Positions 23,401 to 36,664 of a stretch of DNA of 64,000 nt are shown in pieces (the stretch's first letter is position 1; each line of letters starts with the position of its first letter). The notes below the pieces were generated by a model that was not told the origin of the DNA, ran no database searches, and was given only the letters and a program-made list of their open reading frames with translations. The position numbers and the translations under genes are program-made. Source of the DNA: Panulirus ornatus (taxonomy: Eukaryota; Arthropoda; Malacostraca; Decapoda; Palinuridae); the NCBI RefSeq assembly GCF_036320965.1, contig NC_092264.1:18959085-19023084 (forward strand). Reading direction: 5' to 3'.

Positions 23401-24462
23401 GGTAACAAAAGTACATCCTAGAAACTATGGGGATAATTAAATTACAATATAAAATACACTTGTAAAAAAAATCAACAAAACCCATAACAACTTCACCTGA
23501 CTTCCCTAGCAATCAACAGTTCTGATTTTCAATATTTGTCAAAATATAGCAATTACACTAAAGAATTCACCACAACTGCAGTGCCATATGTAACAAAACA
23601 ATATCACAATCCCAGCAGGAGACATAAAAAGAGTTGGTACATCTCTACTAACATTTCCATAACTGGAGGATTATTTTAATGATTTTGTTGGTATCTTACA
23701 AGTGAATTACCTCGTCTCACATTAATGAATCACCTCATGTATTTTTGTAATCACAAGGAGCTATAAAAAGCACTTAAAACATATAGCTATTTCCCAGAGC
23801 AAGTTTTGAAGCAGAGCTAAATTGATATATTACTCAATATCGTTCAATAAAATGTAGCTAACGCTCAAAATCTTTCTCCATAACTCTTACTATGGTCTCA
23901 AACACTACACTGGTACTGCAGCACATAATCAGTTCGTCCAAAGCTTATTGTGGTGTGGAGCTAAACTATTTTCATCCAGGTATCTCCTATAACGAGCAAA
24001 ATGATTTTTATTGCACCCTGAAGTTGGAAGAGAACTCATACCCATCGCCAACACAAAGTCGACATCATTTTTCCCATGAAATGATAGTGCAAGAGGTACC
24101 TGTTTCATCTGGGTCCATACGGTCTTACCGTGGCGCTCCTAAACTGAAACTTTTCTCCTATACTAATCCCAAAGTGTCAATTAACATACATCCTTAAGTC
24201 AAACCCACATCCTCACTATAAAAACCGTGGTCCAACTGAAATATTTTGAAAATGAAATGTTAGACAGCGGGAGTTGATTCCGCCCGCAGCATCTTACCTG
24301 CTGGTACTGTCCACCCTGCTGGGGCGGAGGTGCTCGCACCTGCTGCTGCTGCTGACCTCCTTGGTACTGTCCCGGAGGTACACCAGGGGCCATCCTCTGC
24401 TGTCCTGCTGTCAGCACAGCTACACACAGCACCACCACCACCACCACCTGCACGCGCAACAT
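13988..24462 (-). CDS. Mcfd2: MCFD2-like EF-hand secretory-pathway protein, complete, three exons
   Basis: Exons 24298-24462, 18186-18377 and 13988-14416 join in phase 0 to 261 residues. Residues 1-20 form a signal peptide (MLRVQVVVVVVLCVAVLTAG). Residues 21-135 are Gln/Pro-rich with GVPP motifs. Two EF-hand loops follow, [12 protein letters not shown] (about 176-187) and DKNKDGFIDYPE (about 233-244), each with the acidic ligand positions and the Glu at loop position 12. The block [20 protein letters not shown] and the ADDELINMID segment match vertebrate MCFD2, the Ca-dependent partner of LMAN1/ERGIC-53 in ER-to-Golgi export of glycoproteins. Human MCFD2 has 146 residues; the extra length here is the Q/P linker. 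No HDEL-type tail is present (it ends GSNAL). CGREF1-like proteins are the alternative family. Introns of 5.9 and 3.8 kb are packed with retroelements. Confidence 0.85.
14430..14940 (+). mobile_element. RTE-like LINE (family A), degenerate RT C-terminal fragment
   Basis: The plus-strand sequence encodes SFRYLEVDMAATATMEAKVNHRM and a following frame-shifted stretch matching the family A C-terminal domain. It abuts an oppositely oriented family A fragment at 14941. It lies inside MCFD2-like intron 2, only 14 bases from the exon 3 acceptor. Confidence 0.75.
14941..16360 (-). mobile_element. RTE-like LINE (family A), 5' UTR and endonuclease part
   Basis: On the minus strand the sequence runs from the element's 5' module (complement of gggaatacgtgggaagtatt at about 16300) through the endonuclease ORF start near 16180 to the region before the reverse transcriptase (complement of agatgttttggaaggaggta near 15010). 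Open frame 15195-15545 covers the linker ([19 protein letters not shown]). The 3' half is missing. Stops and frameshifts are present. Confidence 0.8.
16365..16490 (-). repeat. degenerate copy of the family A tail repeat
   Basis: The sequence tttgtgagatagcaccagg, followed by aaacaaacgaagaaagaccca and an ACAT-rich run, matches the tail core in minus orientation with many substitutions. It is an old copy. Confidence 0.6.
16495..16640. repeat. unnamed interspersed repeat, member 1
   Basis: The segment containing gtgctcaccacagaaaaatc … aaagaatgagctgcatgggctaagtgttgt is similar to 38680-38810 in the same orientation. Since both lie near family B LINE pieces, they may be part of that element's untranslated region. 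Confidence 0.5.
16700..17270 (+). mobile_element. LINE family B fragment, 3' end
   Basis: The sequence matches the 3' part of the family B copy at 21141-22510: a line like KLNTLRWFGHLENNARWRVTRRVY, then gataagtggagactc-type sequence and the terminal aacaggaatcagagatatggacaggtagatagatag. It is frameshifted. Confidence 0.7.
17271..18185. other. intronic, nothing recognised
   Basis: AT-rich remainder of MCFD2-like intron 2, ending at the donor of exon 2. No repeat family or exon is recognised. Confidence 0.4.
18186..18377 (-). CDS. Mcfd2: MCFD2-like gene, exon 2 (Gln/Pro linker)
   Basis: The 192-bp exon (64 codons, phase 0 at both ends) starts after acceptor ttttag with ANPPGVPPQQYRQAPGVPP and ends QQQQFQ before donor gtcagt. 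It encodes only low-complexity Gln/Pro/Tyr sequence, with a mix of CAG and CAA codons. Because it is symmetrical in phase, it could be skipped or lost without shifting the frame. Confidence 0.85.
18656..18897 (-). repeat. stand-alone family A LINE tail (SINE-like), minus orientation
   Basis: Starting from tattatactttgacgctgac the sequence holds the core cccgcgttagcgaggtagcg, then a run of ACAT/CATATA-rich sequence, and ends with the block tgcctttatccattcccgctgccactc. This matches the last ~240 bases of the family A 3' UTR. No coding part of the LINE is attached. Confidence 0.8.
19085..19290 (-). repeat. short composite element (family A 5' module plus tail-like end), copy 1
   Basis: In plus-strand view it reads ttcgccatttcccgcgttag, gcgaggtagcgttaagaacag, an A-run, then the pyrimidine-rich block ctccctccccttttagtcgc. 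The latter is the complement of the family A 5' end. It is truncated relative to the copy at 19572 (it lacks the gggaatacgtggg part). Confidence 0.8.
19572..19845 (-). repeat. short composite element (family A 5' module plus tail-like end), copy 2
   Basis: Same layout as 19085-19290 but complete at the 5' side, including gggaatacgtgggaagtatt and a duplicated ctatccccagggata segment at 19801-19830. Its 5' end abuts a family A tail copy. Confidence 0.82.
19846..20012 (-). repeat. family A LINE tail, medium 3'-UTR form
   Basis: From tattatactttgtcgctgtc through the core to tttccatggtttaccccag: the same short arrangement as the copy at 48109-48265, where the middle of the long 3' UTR is absent. 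It is truncated right at the end of the 3' UTR, so no coding sequence remains. Confidence 0.75.
20425..21140 (-). mobile_element. LINE family B, 3' half, inverted relative to the next copy
   Basis: The reverse complement encodes the family B C-terminal region (EFKYLG-type start near 21080) with many frameshifts, ending in the 3' block complementary to tctctgatgcctgttccctc. It directly abuts a plus-strand family B copy at 21141, giving a head-to-head inverted pair. Confidence 0.75.
21141..22510 (+). mobile_element. LINE family B, reverse-transcriptase copy
   Basis: The copy begins at the RT block before the catalytic box (GVPEDWVKVIINPLF), continues DQIFVKMTVEKY…YAAFVDLEKAY, LYADDIVLFAENEEELQ (catalytic DD) and EFKYLGAVLGNYDDMEGEI, and ends with TLRxFGHVERMKDWKLIRRVY and the terminal cagaggcatagacagatagatag. 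Stops and frameshifts make it inactive. A 17-G run sits at about 21822-21838. The layout is that of a non-LTR element; clade assignment (RTE-like or other) is not certain. Confidence 0.8.
22511..24297. other. intronic, nothing recognised
   Basis: AT-rich remainder of MCFD2-like intron 1 up to the exon 1 donor. No exon or repeat family is recognised. Confidence 0.4.
24298..24462 (-). CDS. Mcfd2: MCFD2-like gene, exon 1 (signal peptide)
   Basis: Fifty-five codons from ATG to donor CAG|gtaagat. The open frame continues upstream to an ATG at 24600, but I chose the 24462 start because a typical signal peptide (MLRVQVVVVVVLCVAVLTAG) follows immediately. The mature part begins QQRMAPGVPPGQYQGGQQQQ. 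Confidence 0.85.
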
Positions 24463-27400
24463 TTTCCAAGTGAAGAATTTGAGTGACCGGTACCAGCTGC
24501 ACCCTTCTCTGACGTACAGCCACTCAGCGTCCGGCCCAGCTGATCCACCACAACAGTGACGTGTACACAAACATACCATTATCGTATTTGTCGATTTCAA
24601 ATACCCTTATCTTATTTCCTATATATTATTACAAATTAACTAGGTAATTTTTTTATATCTTTAAAATTGTTCAACTTGATGATATTTGTGCTCTAAGCTG
24701 TAATGGCCTGTAAGATTAATTTTCAATGGAATAGATCTTCCTTTTTTTTTAGCTTGTAGACTATCCTTGGGTCTGTACTTAAAAATATTAAATGCTTATT
24801 GGAGAGATTACATTGTCTCTTAGGAACTTTGATTATACATGTAACATTGTCACAAGTGTAGCGCATAGTTACATCAAACTGATTCATCTCGTCCTCAACC
24901 ATGGAATGAGATATCTGCCCGAGGCCAAAAGAATGATATGACCTTACTATTGTTAACCTCTCAGGAGGACTGTCTACCTAACCCTCTATGTTGTAACATA
25001 AATAGGTACTCTATAAACTTTCAGTTTGTTTACAATTTACACCACAGAAAACTTCAACCAAAATACATTACTACTCATCCAATGCAAATGACATTGGTTT
25101 ATATCATGACTTAAGTATAGTTATGGTGAGAGACACCGATCACAATACACGATAATAGAATAAGTAAGAATAATTTCCCATATCTAATACTTGCATGATA
25201 TCAGCCTCAGTCGTACGCCTGTCAGTGGATGATTTTGACTCAAAATCATGCATTTTCCTTTGATTACACAATGACACATTTTTCAAGTGGCGATTGTATC
25301 CAATATCCGTAAAATTTTCCTCTCTCTCAGACCTCCTTATAAAGGCGATTCTTTCATATGGTTATACAAAGCCAATGAAAATATCAAACAGCAGTACATT
25401 CATTACAGATAGAAAAACCTGATGTTGTATAGTGTTATCAGTATTAGATGTTGAGGCAATCTCAGAAAATACAACCTTTGTTGAAATCTAGTTTCACTGT
25501 CGAGATGGTAAGACTAAGGGGAATTGTTATGGTGTCCAAGTAATTAAACGTAGCACGTCCCACGGGAATGTTACTACTGATAACGCTTCCGGTCAAGTGA
25601 GGTCACCTTCAGTGACCTGCTTGGTACCAAGTCAGGGCAGTCGTCAGTAGTTACACTTTGTGTAGCGATAGTGAGTCGCTACTGTACCGTCCTTGGTGGT
25701 ATTCTAAGTACACAGAAGGTGTTCTATCCGGAAATAGCCAAGCTTCCATTGCTAAGATGACATAGTGGTAATAGTCGTAGAAATACCCTCAGCAGCTGAG
25801 ACGGGTGTTTAAAGATTTTTCGGCTGTTGATTGTAACGACGTTGACGACCATAACAACGGTGGGAGTTGATGGACATTTCACTTCCAACTTACTCACCTT
25901 TCCCATGTATTGTCTCCACGTAAGTGCACATTTAGATCTGTTTATATGATATTTTTCGTCTGCGTGAAGTGAGAGCGAGTTTATACTTACTCAAGAGGTG
26001 TTCCTTGTATGACTAACATTTGATTTTCTTTCCATACCTGAGAGCATTGTGAACAGTAGTGAGATTATTACCAGACTATGGTACACCTCCCTACATACAT
26101 ATCATTACACGTGGTTCCATCCACCACGTCTATCAGTCTCTTTTCTCATGAGTTCCTTAATCCATATTCCTTCGTTTCATTTCTTTTTCCAAAAGATTTG
26201 GCTAATTCATCAAACTCCTCGAGGAAGGACAACAGCGCCTATTATCTTTCCTTGCATCAAGATTTCCTTCTGAGTGCATTAGATGATTCTTTATATTCTA
26301 TATGGTACTTTTAAGTGGTATTTTATATTTCTATTTTCTAATTCGTACACCTTTTAACCTTAAACTGACCCTCTAGTCATAATTTCATTTTGCAGCAATT
26401 TGACAATAAAGACATCTTTTTCTTGTTCTGCTTCTCTCATATACCAACTGGTTTTGCATTGTTATTGTTTCCACTATATTGTAGGATATTTGTTCGTACG
26501 TGACGCATGTGTGCCATTTTTAACCTGCATCATCAGCATGCGTTATTTGGAGGCGAGGTCAACTGCTACTGGGAAATACAGTGCTTCACCACGGGAAGGA
26601 TAATAGCCTTACTAGATATAGGTTTCACCTCTTAGGGAGGTGCCAGAATCTATAATGCTTGCTTGGGCTGCCTTACCTTGTGCAACTATCTTGTTTATAT
26701 GTTCCACCAAGAGCACTACAATAAACCTCGTGGTTTCAGTGCGTGGTCTGATATTTTACAGCTCCTCTGGTTATAGCAATAAACAGCTGCATTTTGATTT
26801 TCGATTATACAGTAAAGAACATGGTATGGGCAAATGCACGCTTCAATCTTGTCCATCTTGAATGAAAGGTAAAATACTGAGCAGGGGGTGATAGAACGTA
26901 GGAAAAATCGATTACAGCTTCTGCACATGAATCCTGTAGATGGAAAGCTTGTGGGAAAAGGGGAAGAAAAAAATGTAGAAAATTCCTGTACTTCATCTCA
27001 GTAACGTAAAAAAAACTTTAATCGAAACAAAAACAAATATGCTTACAAGAAACTGACAATACTGCTTTTTTGGTGAAACCACAAAACATATATTTCCCAC
27101 TTTACCACCTGAGAGCCATTACACATTGCACTTGCTATGAAAATTAGGAACAACGAGGAATACAAAATATGTAACTCAAAACTTCCCCGAAGATGAATAT
27201 CCACAATACATCAGGAAACAAGAAAGAACCTAGTAACTAATGAAAGTACCAATGATCTTCAGGAAAACTGGCCAGATTTAAGGAGCATGAAGCAAGCACC
27301 AGAGGGTAGCGGGCTAGTCACACTCAGCTGATGCGACCCTCGCGCAGCTGATCGGGACAACACATGGTAAACAACACACACACGGCGTGGGCTACGACCT

Positions 27401-28428
27401 GGAGGACACCAATACCAAACACCAAAGCCACTTACAAGAGAAAAACGAAGAATGAAATATGCTGTGATGTGCAGTAATCAGACTTAAGCAAACTACAACA
27501 AAAACTGAATAGAAGATAGTGCTGTATTGAGTAATATCTAGCGAACGGAACTACTACCATGTATCCTTTATTCAAAACTGCAGTTGGAACAATACTCACA
27601 AACTGGAACCCTCTACAGGTTCGTATATTAGTCTTCACCCATCTCAAGATTTGAAATTCCAATGCAGGTGTACTAATAGTATCGTGCCACAGTGTGATAA
27701 ATATAAAAGTAAAAAGAAAAAAAATGCCAGTCGAGCCACGCATCTAGATATTAGGTGATTTTGTTCTGCAATACGAGCATAGTATGTATTGAAATTAATA
27801 AGAATTGCAGAGCATTATAGTTTATTCTTCATTATTAGATGGTCATACTGATGTGGGTATGGTTGTATTTATTTACGTAAAATCATTTAAAACACTTGTC
27901 AAATACATAATATGACAGACTGAGTCAAACCAGTCAACCTTACCCAAACTAGGAGGCTCTCCCTCCTGGCCTTCTGCCCCTAGTCCACCTAAGCATAACC
28001 CAAGAAAAGACAGTGTAAAAAAACAAAAAATGGCAAATAAAATGTGGGACCCATCAGTTCTCAGTACAGTAGTTAGCAAATTTACCTCTACAGTACAGAA
28101 ACAAATATATAAGAATAATAAATGTGTATGACCCTAAAGAACTTAACATAGCTCATAGGAAGGACAAACACGACAACCAAGCATATGTAAAGATATGTAA
28201 CGATAATGAGACACAAAGAGAAGAACGTAATCAAAAAAAGAACACTGAAATATCTCTTTGATGTATATCAACTGACTGTTATATTTCTCTCTTGTTCTCC
28301 CCGAAAGAAAGTGATTATTACATGAAAGTGCACTTGGGGAAATTTTCGTGTTTCATTTTTCCCCCGGACTCAAAAGGAATATCTTGATCACGCCTTTAAA
28401 ATTGTGATCCTTTCCAATATGTATGTAT
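24463..28428. other. promoter-side and intergenic region, nothing firmly recognised
   Basis: The MCFD2-like 5' UTR and promoter must lie near 24463-24700, but no clear TATA or initiator stands out. The missing 5' exons of the TSR2 homologue would be expected here or further left; I searched by eye for its conserved N-terminal block and did not find it. At 25890-25905 a minus-strand ATGGGAAAG is followed by gtgagtaag, a possible tiny first exon of unknown meaning. Confidence 0.3.
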
Positions 28429-31400
28429 TATGTATGTATGTATGTATGTATGTATGTATGTATGTATGTATGTATGTATGTATGTATGTATGTATGTATG
28501 TATGTATGTATGTATGTATGTATGTATGTATGTATGTATGTATGTATGTATGTATGTATGTATGTATGTATGTATGTATGTATGTATGTATGTATGTATG
28601 TATGTATGTATGTATGTATGTATGTATGTATGTATGTATGTATGTATGTATGTATGTATGTATGTATGTATGTATGTATGTATGTATGTATGTATGTATG
28701 TATGTATGTATGTATGTATGTATGTATGTATGTATGTATGTATGTATGTATGTATGTATGTATGTATGTATGTATGTATGTATGTATGTATGTATGTATG
28801 TATGTATGTATGTATGTATGTATGTATGTATGTATGTATGTATGTATGTATGTATGTATGTATGTATGTATGTATGTATGTATGTATGTATGTATGTATG
28901 TATGTATGTATGTATGTATGTATGTATGTATGTATGTATGTATGTATGTATGTATGTATGTATGTATGTATGTATGTATGTATGTATGTATGTATGTATG
29001 TATGTATGTATGTATGTATGTATGTATGTATGTATGTATGTATGTATGTATGTATGTATGTATGTATGTATGTATGTATGTATGTATGTATGTATGTATG
29101 TATGTATGTATGTATGTATGTATGTATGTATGTATGTATGTATGTATGTATGTATGTATGTATGTATGTATGTATGTATGTATGTATGTATGTATGTATG
29201 TATGTATGTATGTATGTATGTATGTATGTATGTATGTATGTATGTATGTATGTATGTATGTATGTATGTATGTATGTATGTATGTATGTATGTATGTATG
29301 TATGTATGTATGTATGTATGTATGTATGTATGTATGTATGTATGTATGTATGTATGTATGTATGTATGTATGTATGTATGTATGTATGTATGTATGTATG
29401 TATGTATGTATGTATGTATGTATGTATGTATGTATGTATGTATGTATGTATGTATGTATGTATGTATGTATGTATGTATGTATGTATGTATGTATGTATG
29501 TATGTATGTATGTATGTATGTATGTATGTATGTATGTATGTATGTATGTATGTATGTATGTATGTATGTATGTATGTATGTATGTATGTATGTATGTATG
29601 TATGTATGTATGTATGTATGTATGTATGTATGTATGTATGTATGTATGTATGTATGTATGTATGTATGTATGTATGTATGTATGTATGTATGTATGTATG
29701 TATGTATGTATGTATGTATGTATGTATGTATGTATGTATGTATGTATGTATGTATGTATGTATGTATGTATGTATGTATGTATGTATGTATGTATGTATG
29801 TATGTATGTATGTATGTATGTATGTATGTATGTATGTATGTATGTATGTATGTATGTATGTATGTATGTATGTATGTATGTATGTATGTATGTATGTATG
29901 TATGTATGTATGTATGTATGTATGTATGTATGTATGTATGTATGTATGTATGTATGTATGTATGTATGTATGTATGTATGTATGTATGTATGTATGTATG
30001 TATGTATGTATGTATGTATGTATGTATGTATGTATGTATGTATGTATGTATGTATGTATGTATGTATGTATGTATGTATGTATGTATGTATGTATGTATG
30101 TATGTATGTATGTATGTATGTATGTATGTATGTATGTATGTATGTATGTATGTATGTATGTATGTATGTATGTATGTATGTATGTATGTATGTATGTATG
30201 TATGTATGTATGTATGTATGTATGTATGTATGTATGTATGTATGTATGTATGTATGTATGTATGTATGTATGTATGTATGTATGTATGTATGTATGTATG
30301 TATGTATGTATGTATGTATGTATGTATGTATGTATGTATGTATGTATGTATGTATGTATGTATGTATGTATGTATGTATGTATGTATGTATGTATGTATG
30401 TATGTATGTATGTATGTATGTATGTATGTATGTATGTATGTATGTATGTATGTATGTATGTATGTATGTATGTATGTATGTATGTATGTATGTATGTATG
30501 TATGTATGTATGTATGTATGTATGTATGTATGTATGTATGTATGTATGTATGTATGTATGTATGTATGTATGTATGTATGTATGTATGTATGTATGTATG
30601 TATGTATGTATGTATGTATGTATGTATGTATGTATGTATGTATGTATGTATGTATGTATGTATGTATGTATGTATGTATGTATGTATGTATGTATGTATG
30701 TATGTATGTATGTATGTATGTATGTATGTATGTATGTATGTATGTATGTATGTATGTATGTATGTATGTATGTATGTATGTATGTATGTATGTATGTATG
30801 TATGTATGTATGTATGTATGTATGTATGTATGTATGTATGTATGTATGTATGTATGTATGTATGTATGTATGTATGTATGTATGTATGTATGTATGTATG
30901 TATGTATGTATGTATGTATGTATGTATGTATGTATGTATGTATGTATGTATGTATGTATGTATGTATGTATGTATGTATGTATGTATGTATGTATGTATG
31001 TATGTATGTATGTATGTATGTATGTATGTATGTATGTATGTATGTATGTATGTATGTATGTATGTATGTATGTATGTATGTATGTATGTATGTATGTATG
31101 TATGTATGTATGTATGTATGTATGTATGTATGTATGTATGTATGTATGTATGTATGTATGTATGTATGTATGTATGTATGTATGTATGTATGTATGTATG
31201 TATGTATGTATGTATGTATGTATGTATGTATGTATGTATGTATGTATGTATGTATGTATGTATGTATGTATGTATGTATGTATGTATGTATGTATGTATG
31301 TATGTATGTATGTATGTATGTATGTATGTATGTATGTATGTATGTATGTATGTATGTATGTATGTATGTATGTATGTATGTATGTATGTATGTATGTATG

Positions 31401-34400
31401 TATGTATGTATGTATGTATGTATGTATGTATGTATGTATGTATGTATGTATGTATGTATGTATGTATGTATGTATGTATGTATGTATGTATGTATGTATG
31501 TATGTATGTATGTATGTATGTATGTATGTATGTATGTATGTATGTATGTATGTATGTATGTATGTATGTATGTATGTATGTATGTATGTATGTATGTATG
31601 TATGTATGTATGTATGTATGTATGTATGTATGTATGTATGTATGTATGTATGTATGTATGTATGTATGTATGTATGTATGTATGTATGTATGTATGTATG
31701 TATGTATGTATGTATGTATGTATGTATGTATGTATGTATGTATGTATGTATGTATGTATGTATGTATGTATGTATGTATGTATGTATGTATGTATGTATG
31801 TATGTATGTATGTATGTATGTATGTATGTATGTATGTATGTATGTATGTATGTATGTATGTATGTATGTATGTATGTATGTATGTATGTATGTATGTATG
31901 TATGTATGTATGTATGTATGTATGTATGTATGTATGTATGTATGTATGTATGTATGTATGTATGTATGTATGTATGTATGTATGTATGTATGTATGTATG
32001 TATGTATGTATGTATGTATGTATGTATGTATGTATGTATGTATGTATGTATGTATGTATGTATGTATGTATGTATGTATGTATGTATGTATGTATGTATG
32101 TATGTATGTATGTATGTATGTATGTATGTATGTATGTATGTATGTATGTATGTATGTATGTATGTATGTATGTATGTATGTATGTATGTATGTATGTATG
32201 TATGTATGTATGTATGTATGTATGTATGTATGTATGTATGTATGTATGTATGTATGTATGTATGTATGTATGTATGTATGTATGTATGTATGTATGTATG
32301 TATGTATGTATGTATGTATGTATGTATGTATGTATGTATGTATGTATGTATGTATGTATGTATGTATGTATGTATGTATGTATGTATGTATGTATGTATG
32401 TATGTATGTATGTATGTATGTATGTATGTATGTATGTATGTATGTATGTATGTATGTATGTATGTATGTATGTATGTATGTATGTATGTATGTATGTATG
32501 TATGTATGTATGTATGTATGTATGTATGTATGTATGTATGTATGTATGTATGTATGTATGTATGTATGTATGTATGTATGTATGTATGTATGTATGTATG
32601 TATGTATGTATGTATGTATGTATGTATGTATGTATGTATGTATGTATGTATGTATGTATGTATGTATGTATGTATGTATGTATGTATGTATGTATGTATG
32701 TATGTATGTATGTATGTATGTATGTATGTATGTATGTATGTATGTATGTATGTATGTATGTATGTATGTATGTATGTATGTATGTATGTATGTATGTATG
32801 TATGTATGTATGTATGTATGTATGTATGTATGTATGTATGTATGTATGTATGTATGTATGTATGTATGTATGTATGTATGTATGTATGTATGTATGTATG
32901 TATGTATGTATGTATGTATGTATGTATGTATGTATGTATGTATGTATGTATGTATGTATGTATGTATGTATGTATGTATGTATGTATGTATGTATGTATG
33001 TATGTATGTATGTATGTATGTATGTATGTATGTATGTATGTATGTATGTATGTATGTATGTATGTATGTATGTATGTATGTATGTATGTATGTATGTATG
33101 TATGTATGTATGTATGTATGTATGTATGTATGTATGTATGTATGTATGTATGTATGTATGTATGTATGTATGTATGTATGTATGTATGTATGTATGTATG
33201 TATGTATGTATGTATGTATGTATGTATGTATGTATGTATGTATGTATGTATGTATGTATGTATGTATGTATGTATGTATGTATGTATGTATGTATGTATG
33301 TATGTATGTATGTATGTATGTATGTATGTATGTATGTATGTATGTATGTATGTATGTATGTATGTATGTATGTATGTATGTATGTATGTATGTATGTATG
33401 TATGTATGTATGTATGTATGTATGTATGTATGTATGTATGTATGTATGTATGTATGTATGTATGTATGTATGTATGTATGTATGTATGTATGTATGTATG
33501 TATGTATGTATGTATGTATGTATGTATGTATGTATGTATGTATGTATGTATGTATGTATGTATGTATGTATGTATGTATGTATGTATGTATGTATGTATG
33601 TATGTATGTATGTATGTATGTATGTATGTATGTATGTATGTATGTATGTATGTATGTATGTATGTATGTATGTATGTATGTATGTATGTATGTATGTATG
33701 TATGTATGTATGTATGTATGTATGTATGTATGTATGTATGTATGTATGTATGTATGTATGTATGTATGTATGTATGTATGTATGTATGTATGTATGTATG
33801 TATGTATGTATGTATGTATGTATGTATGTATGTATGTATGTATGTATGTATGTATGTATGTATGTATGTATGTATGTATGTATGTATGTATGTATGTATG
33901 TATGTATGTATGTATGTATGTATGTATGTATGTATGTATGTATGTATGTATGTATGTATGTATGTATGTATGTATGTATGTATGTATGTATGTATGTATG
34001 TATGTATGTATGTATGTATGTATGTATGTATGTATGTATGTATGTATGTATGTATGTATGTATGTATGTATGTATGTATGTATGTATGTATGTATGTATG
34101 TATGTATGTATGTATGTATGTATGTATGTATGTATGTATGTATGTATGTATGTATGTATGTATGTATGTATGTATGTATGTATGTATGTATGTATGTATG
34201 TATGTATGTATGTATGTATGTATGTATGTATGTATGTATGTATGTATGTATGTATGTATGTATGTATGTATGTATGTATGTATGTATGTATGTATGTATG
34301 TATGTATGTATGTATGTATGTATGTATGTATGTATGTATGTATGTATGTATGTATGTATGTATGTATGTATGTATGTATGTATGTATGTATGTATGTATG

Positions 34401-36664
34401 TATGTATGTATGTATGTATGTATGTATGTATGTATGTATGTATGTATGTATGTATGTATGTATGTATGTATGTATGTATGTATGTATGTATGTATGTATG
34501 TATGTATGTATGTATGTATGTATGTATGTATGTATGTATGTATGTATGTATGTATGTATGTATGTATGTATGTATGTATGTATGTATGTATGTATGTATG
34601 TATGTATGTATGTATGTATGTATGTATGTATGTATGTATGTATGTATGTATGTATGTATGTATGTATGTATGTATGTATGTATGTATGTATGTATGTATG
34701 TATGTATGTATGTATGTATGTATGTATGTATGTATGTATGTATGTATGTATGTATGTATGTATGTATGTATGTATGTATGTATGTATGTATGTATGTATG
34801 TATGTATGTATGTATGTATGTATGTATGTATGTATGTATGTATGTATGTATGTATGTATGTATGTATGTATGTATGTATGTATGTATGTATGTATGTATG
34901 TATGTATGTATGTATGTATGTATGTATGTATGTATGTATGTATGTATGTATGTATGTATGTATGTATGTATGTATGTATGTATGTATGTATGTATGTATG
35001 TATGTATGTATGTATGTATGTATGTATGTATGTATGTATGTATGTATGTATGTATGTATGTATGTATGTATGTATGTATGTATGTATGTATGTATGTATG
35101 TATGTATGTATGTATGTATGTATGTATGTATGTATGTATGTATGTATGTATGTATGTATGTATGTATGTATGTATGTATGTATGTATGTATGTATGTATG
35201 TATGTATGTATGTATGTATGTATGTATGTATGTATGTATGTATGTATGTATGTATGTATGTATGTATGTATGTATGTATGTATGTATGTATGTATGTATG
35301 TATGTATGTATGTATGTATGTATGTATGTATGTATGTATGTATGTATGTATGTATGTATGTATGTATGTATGTATGTATGTATGTATGTATGTATGTATG
35401 TATGTATGTATGTATGTATGTATGTATGTATGTATGTATGTATGTATGTATGTATGTATGTATGTATGTATGTATGTATGTATGTATGTATGTATGTATG
35501 TATGTATGTATGTATGTATGTATGTATGTATGTATGTATGTATGTATGTATGTATGTATGTATGTATGTATGTATGTATGTATGTATGTATGTATGTATG
35601 TATGTATGTATGTATGTATGTATGTATGTATGTATGTATGTATGTATGTATGTATGTATGTATGTATGTATGTATGTATGTATGTATGTATGTATGTATG
35701 TATGTATGTATGTATGTATGTATGTATGTATGTATGTATGTATGTATGTATGTATGTATGTATGTATGTATGTATGTATGTATGTATGTATGTATGTATG
35801 TATGTATGTATGTATGTATGTATGTATGTATGTATGTATGTATGTATGTATGTATGTATGTATGTATGTATGTATGTATGTATGTATGTATGTATGTATG
35901 TATGTATGTATGTATGTATGTATGTATGTATGTATGTATGTATGTATGTATGTATGTATGTATGTATGTATGTATGTATGTATGTATGTATGTATGTATG
36001 TATGTATGTATGTATGTATGTATGTATGTATGTATGTATGTATGTATGTATGTATGTATGTATGTATGTATGTATGTATGTATGTATGTATGTATGTATG
36101 TATGTATGTATGTATGTATGTATGTATGTATGTATGTATGTATGTATGTATGTATGTATGTATGTATGTATGTATGTATGTATGTATGTATGTATGTATG
36201 TATGTATGTATGTATGTATGTATGTATGTATGTATGTATGTATGTATGTATGTATGTATGTATGTATGTATGTATGTATGTATGTATGTATGTATGTATG
36301 TATGTATGTATGTATGTATGTATGTATGTATGTATGTATGTATGTATGTATGTATGTATGTATGTATGTATGTATGTATGTATGTATGTATGTATGTATG
36401 TATGTATGTATGTATGTATGTATGTATGTATGTATGTATGTATGTATGTATGTATGTATGTATGTATGTATGTATGTATGTATGTATGTATGTATGTATG
36501 TATGTATGTATGTATGTATGTATGTATGTATGTATGTATGTATGTATGTATGTATGTATGTATGTATGTATGTATGTATGTATGTATGTATGTATGTATG
36601 TATGTATGTATGTATGTATGTATGTATGTATGTATGTATGTATGTATGTATGTATGTATGTATG
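28429..36664. repeat. perfect (TATG)n microsatellite, 2,059 units
   Basis: 8,236 bp without a visible interruption, preceded by an imperfect start (tatgtatgtat) and ending tatgtgaata. It lies 204 bp upstream of the penultimate TSR2 exon, so probably inside that gene's intron. The frames that remain open across it on both strands are arithmetic consequences of a 4-bp repeat with no stop codon and are not genes. Shorter ACAT/TATG runs occur in the family A tails elsewhere in the window, a possible seed. Confidence 0.97.

Noticed and set aside
24463..24600. Upstream ATG at 24600 as the MCFD2-like start
   Set aside because: The added residues are not protein-like and would bury the signal peptide that begins at the 24462 ATG.
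25890..25910. Minus-strand ATGGGAAAG with a good donor as a first coding exon of a further gene
   Set aside because: Three codons are too little evidence, and no downstream acceptor with a recognisable continuation was found.
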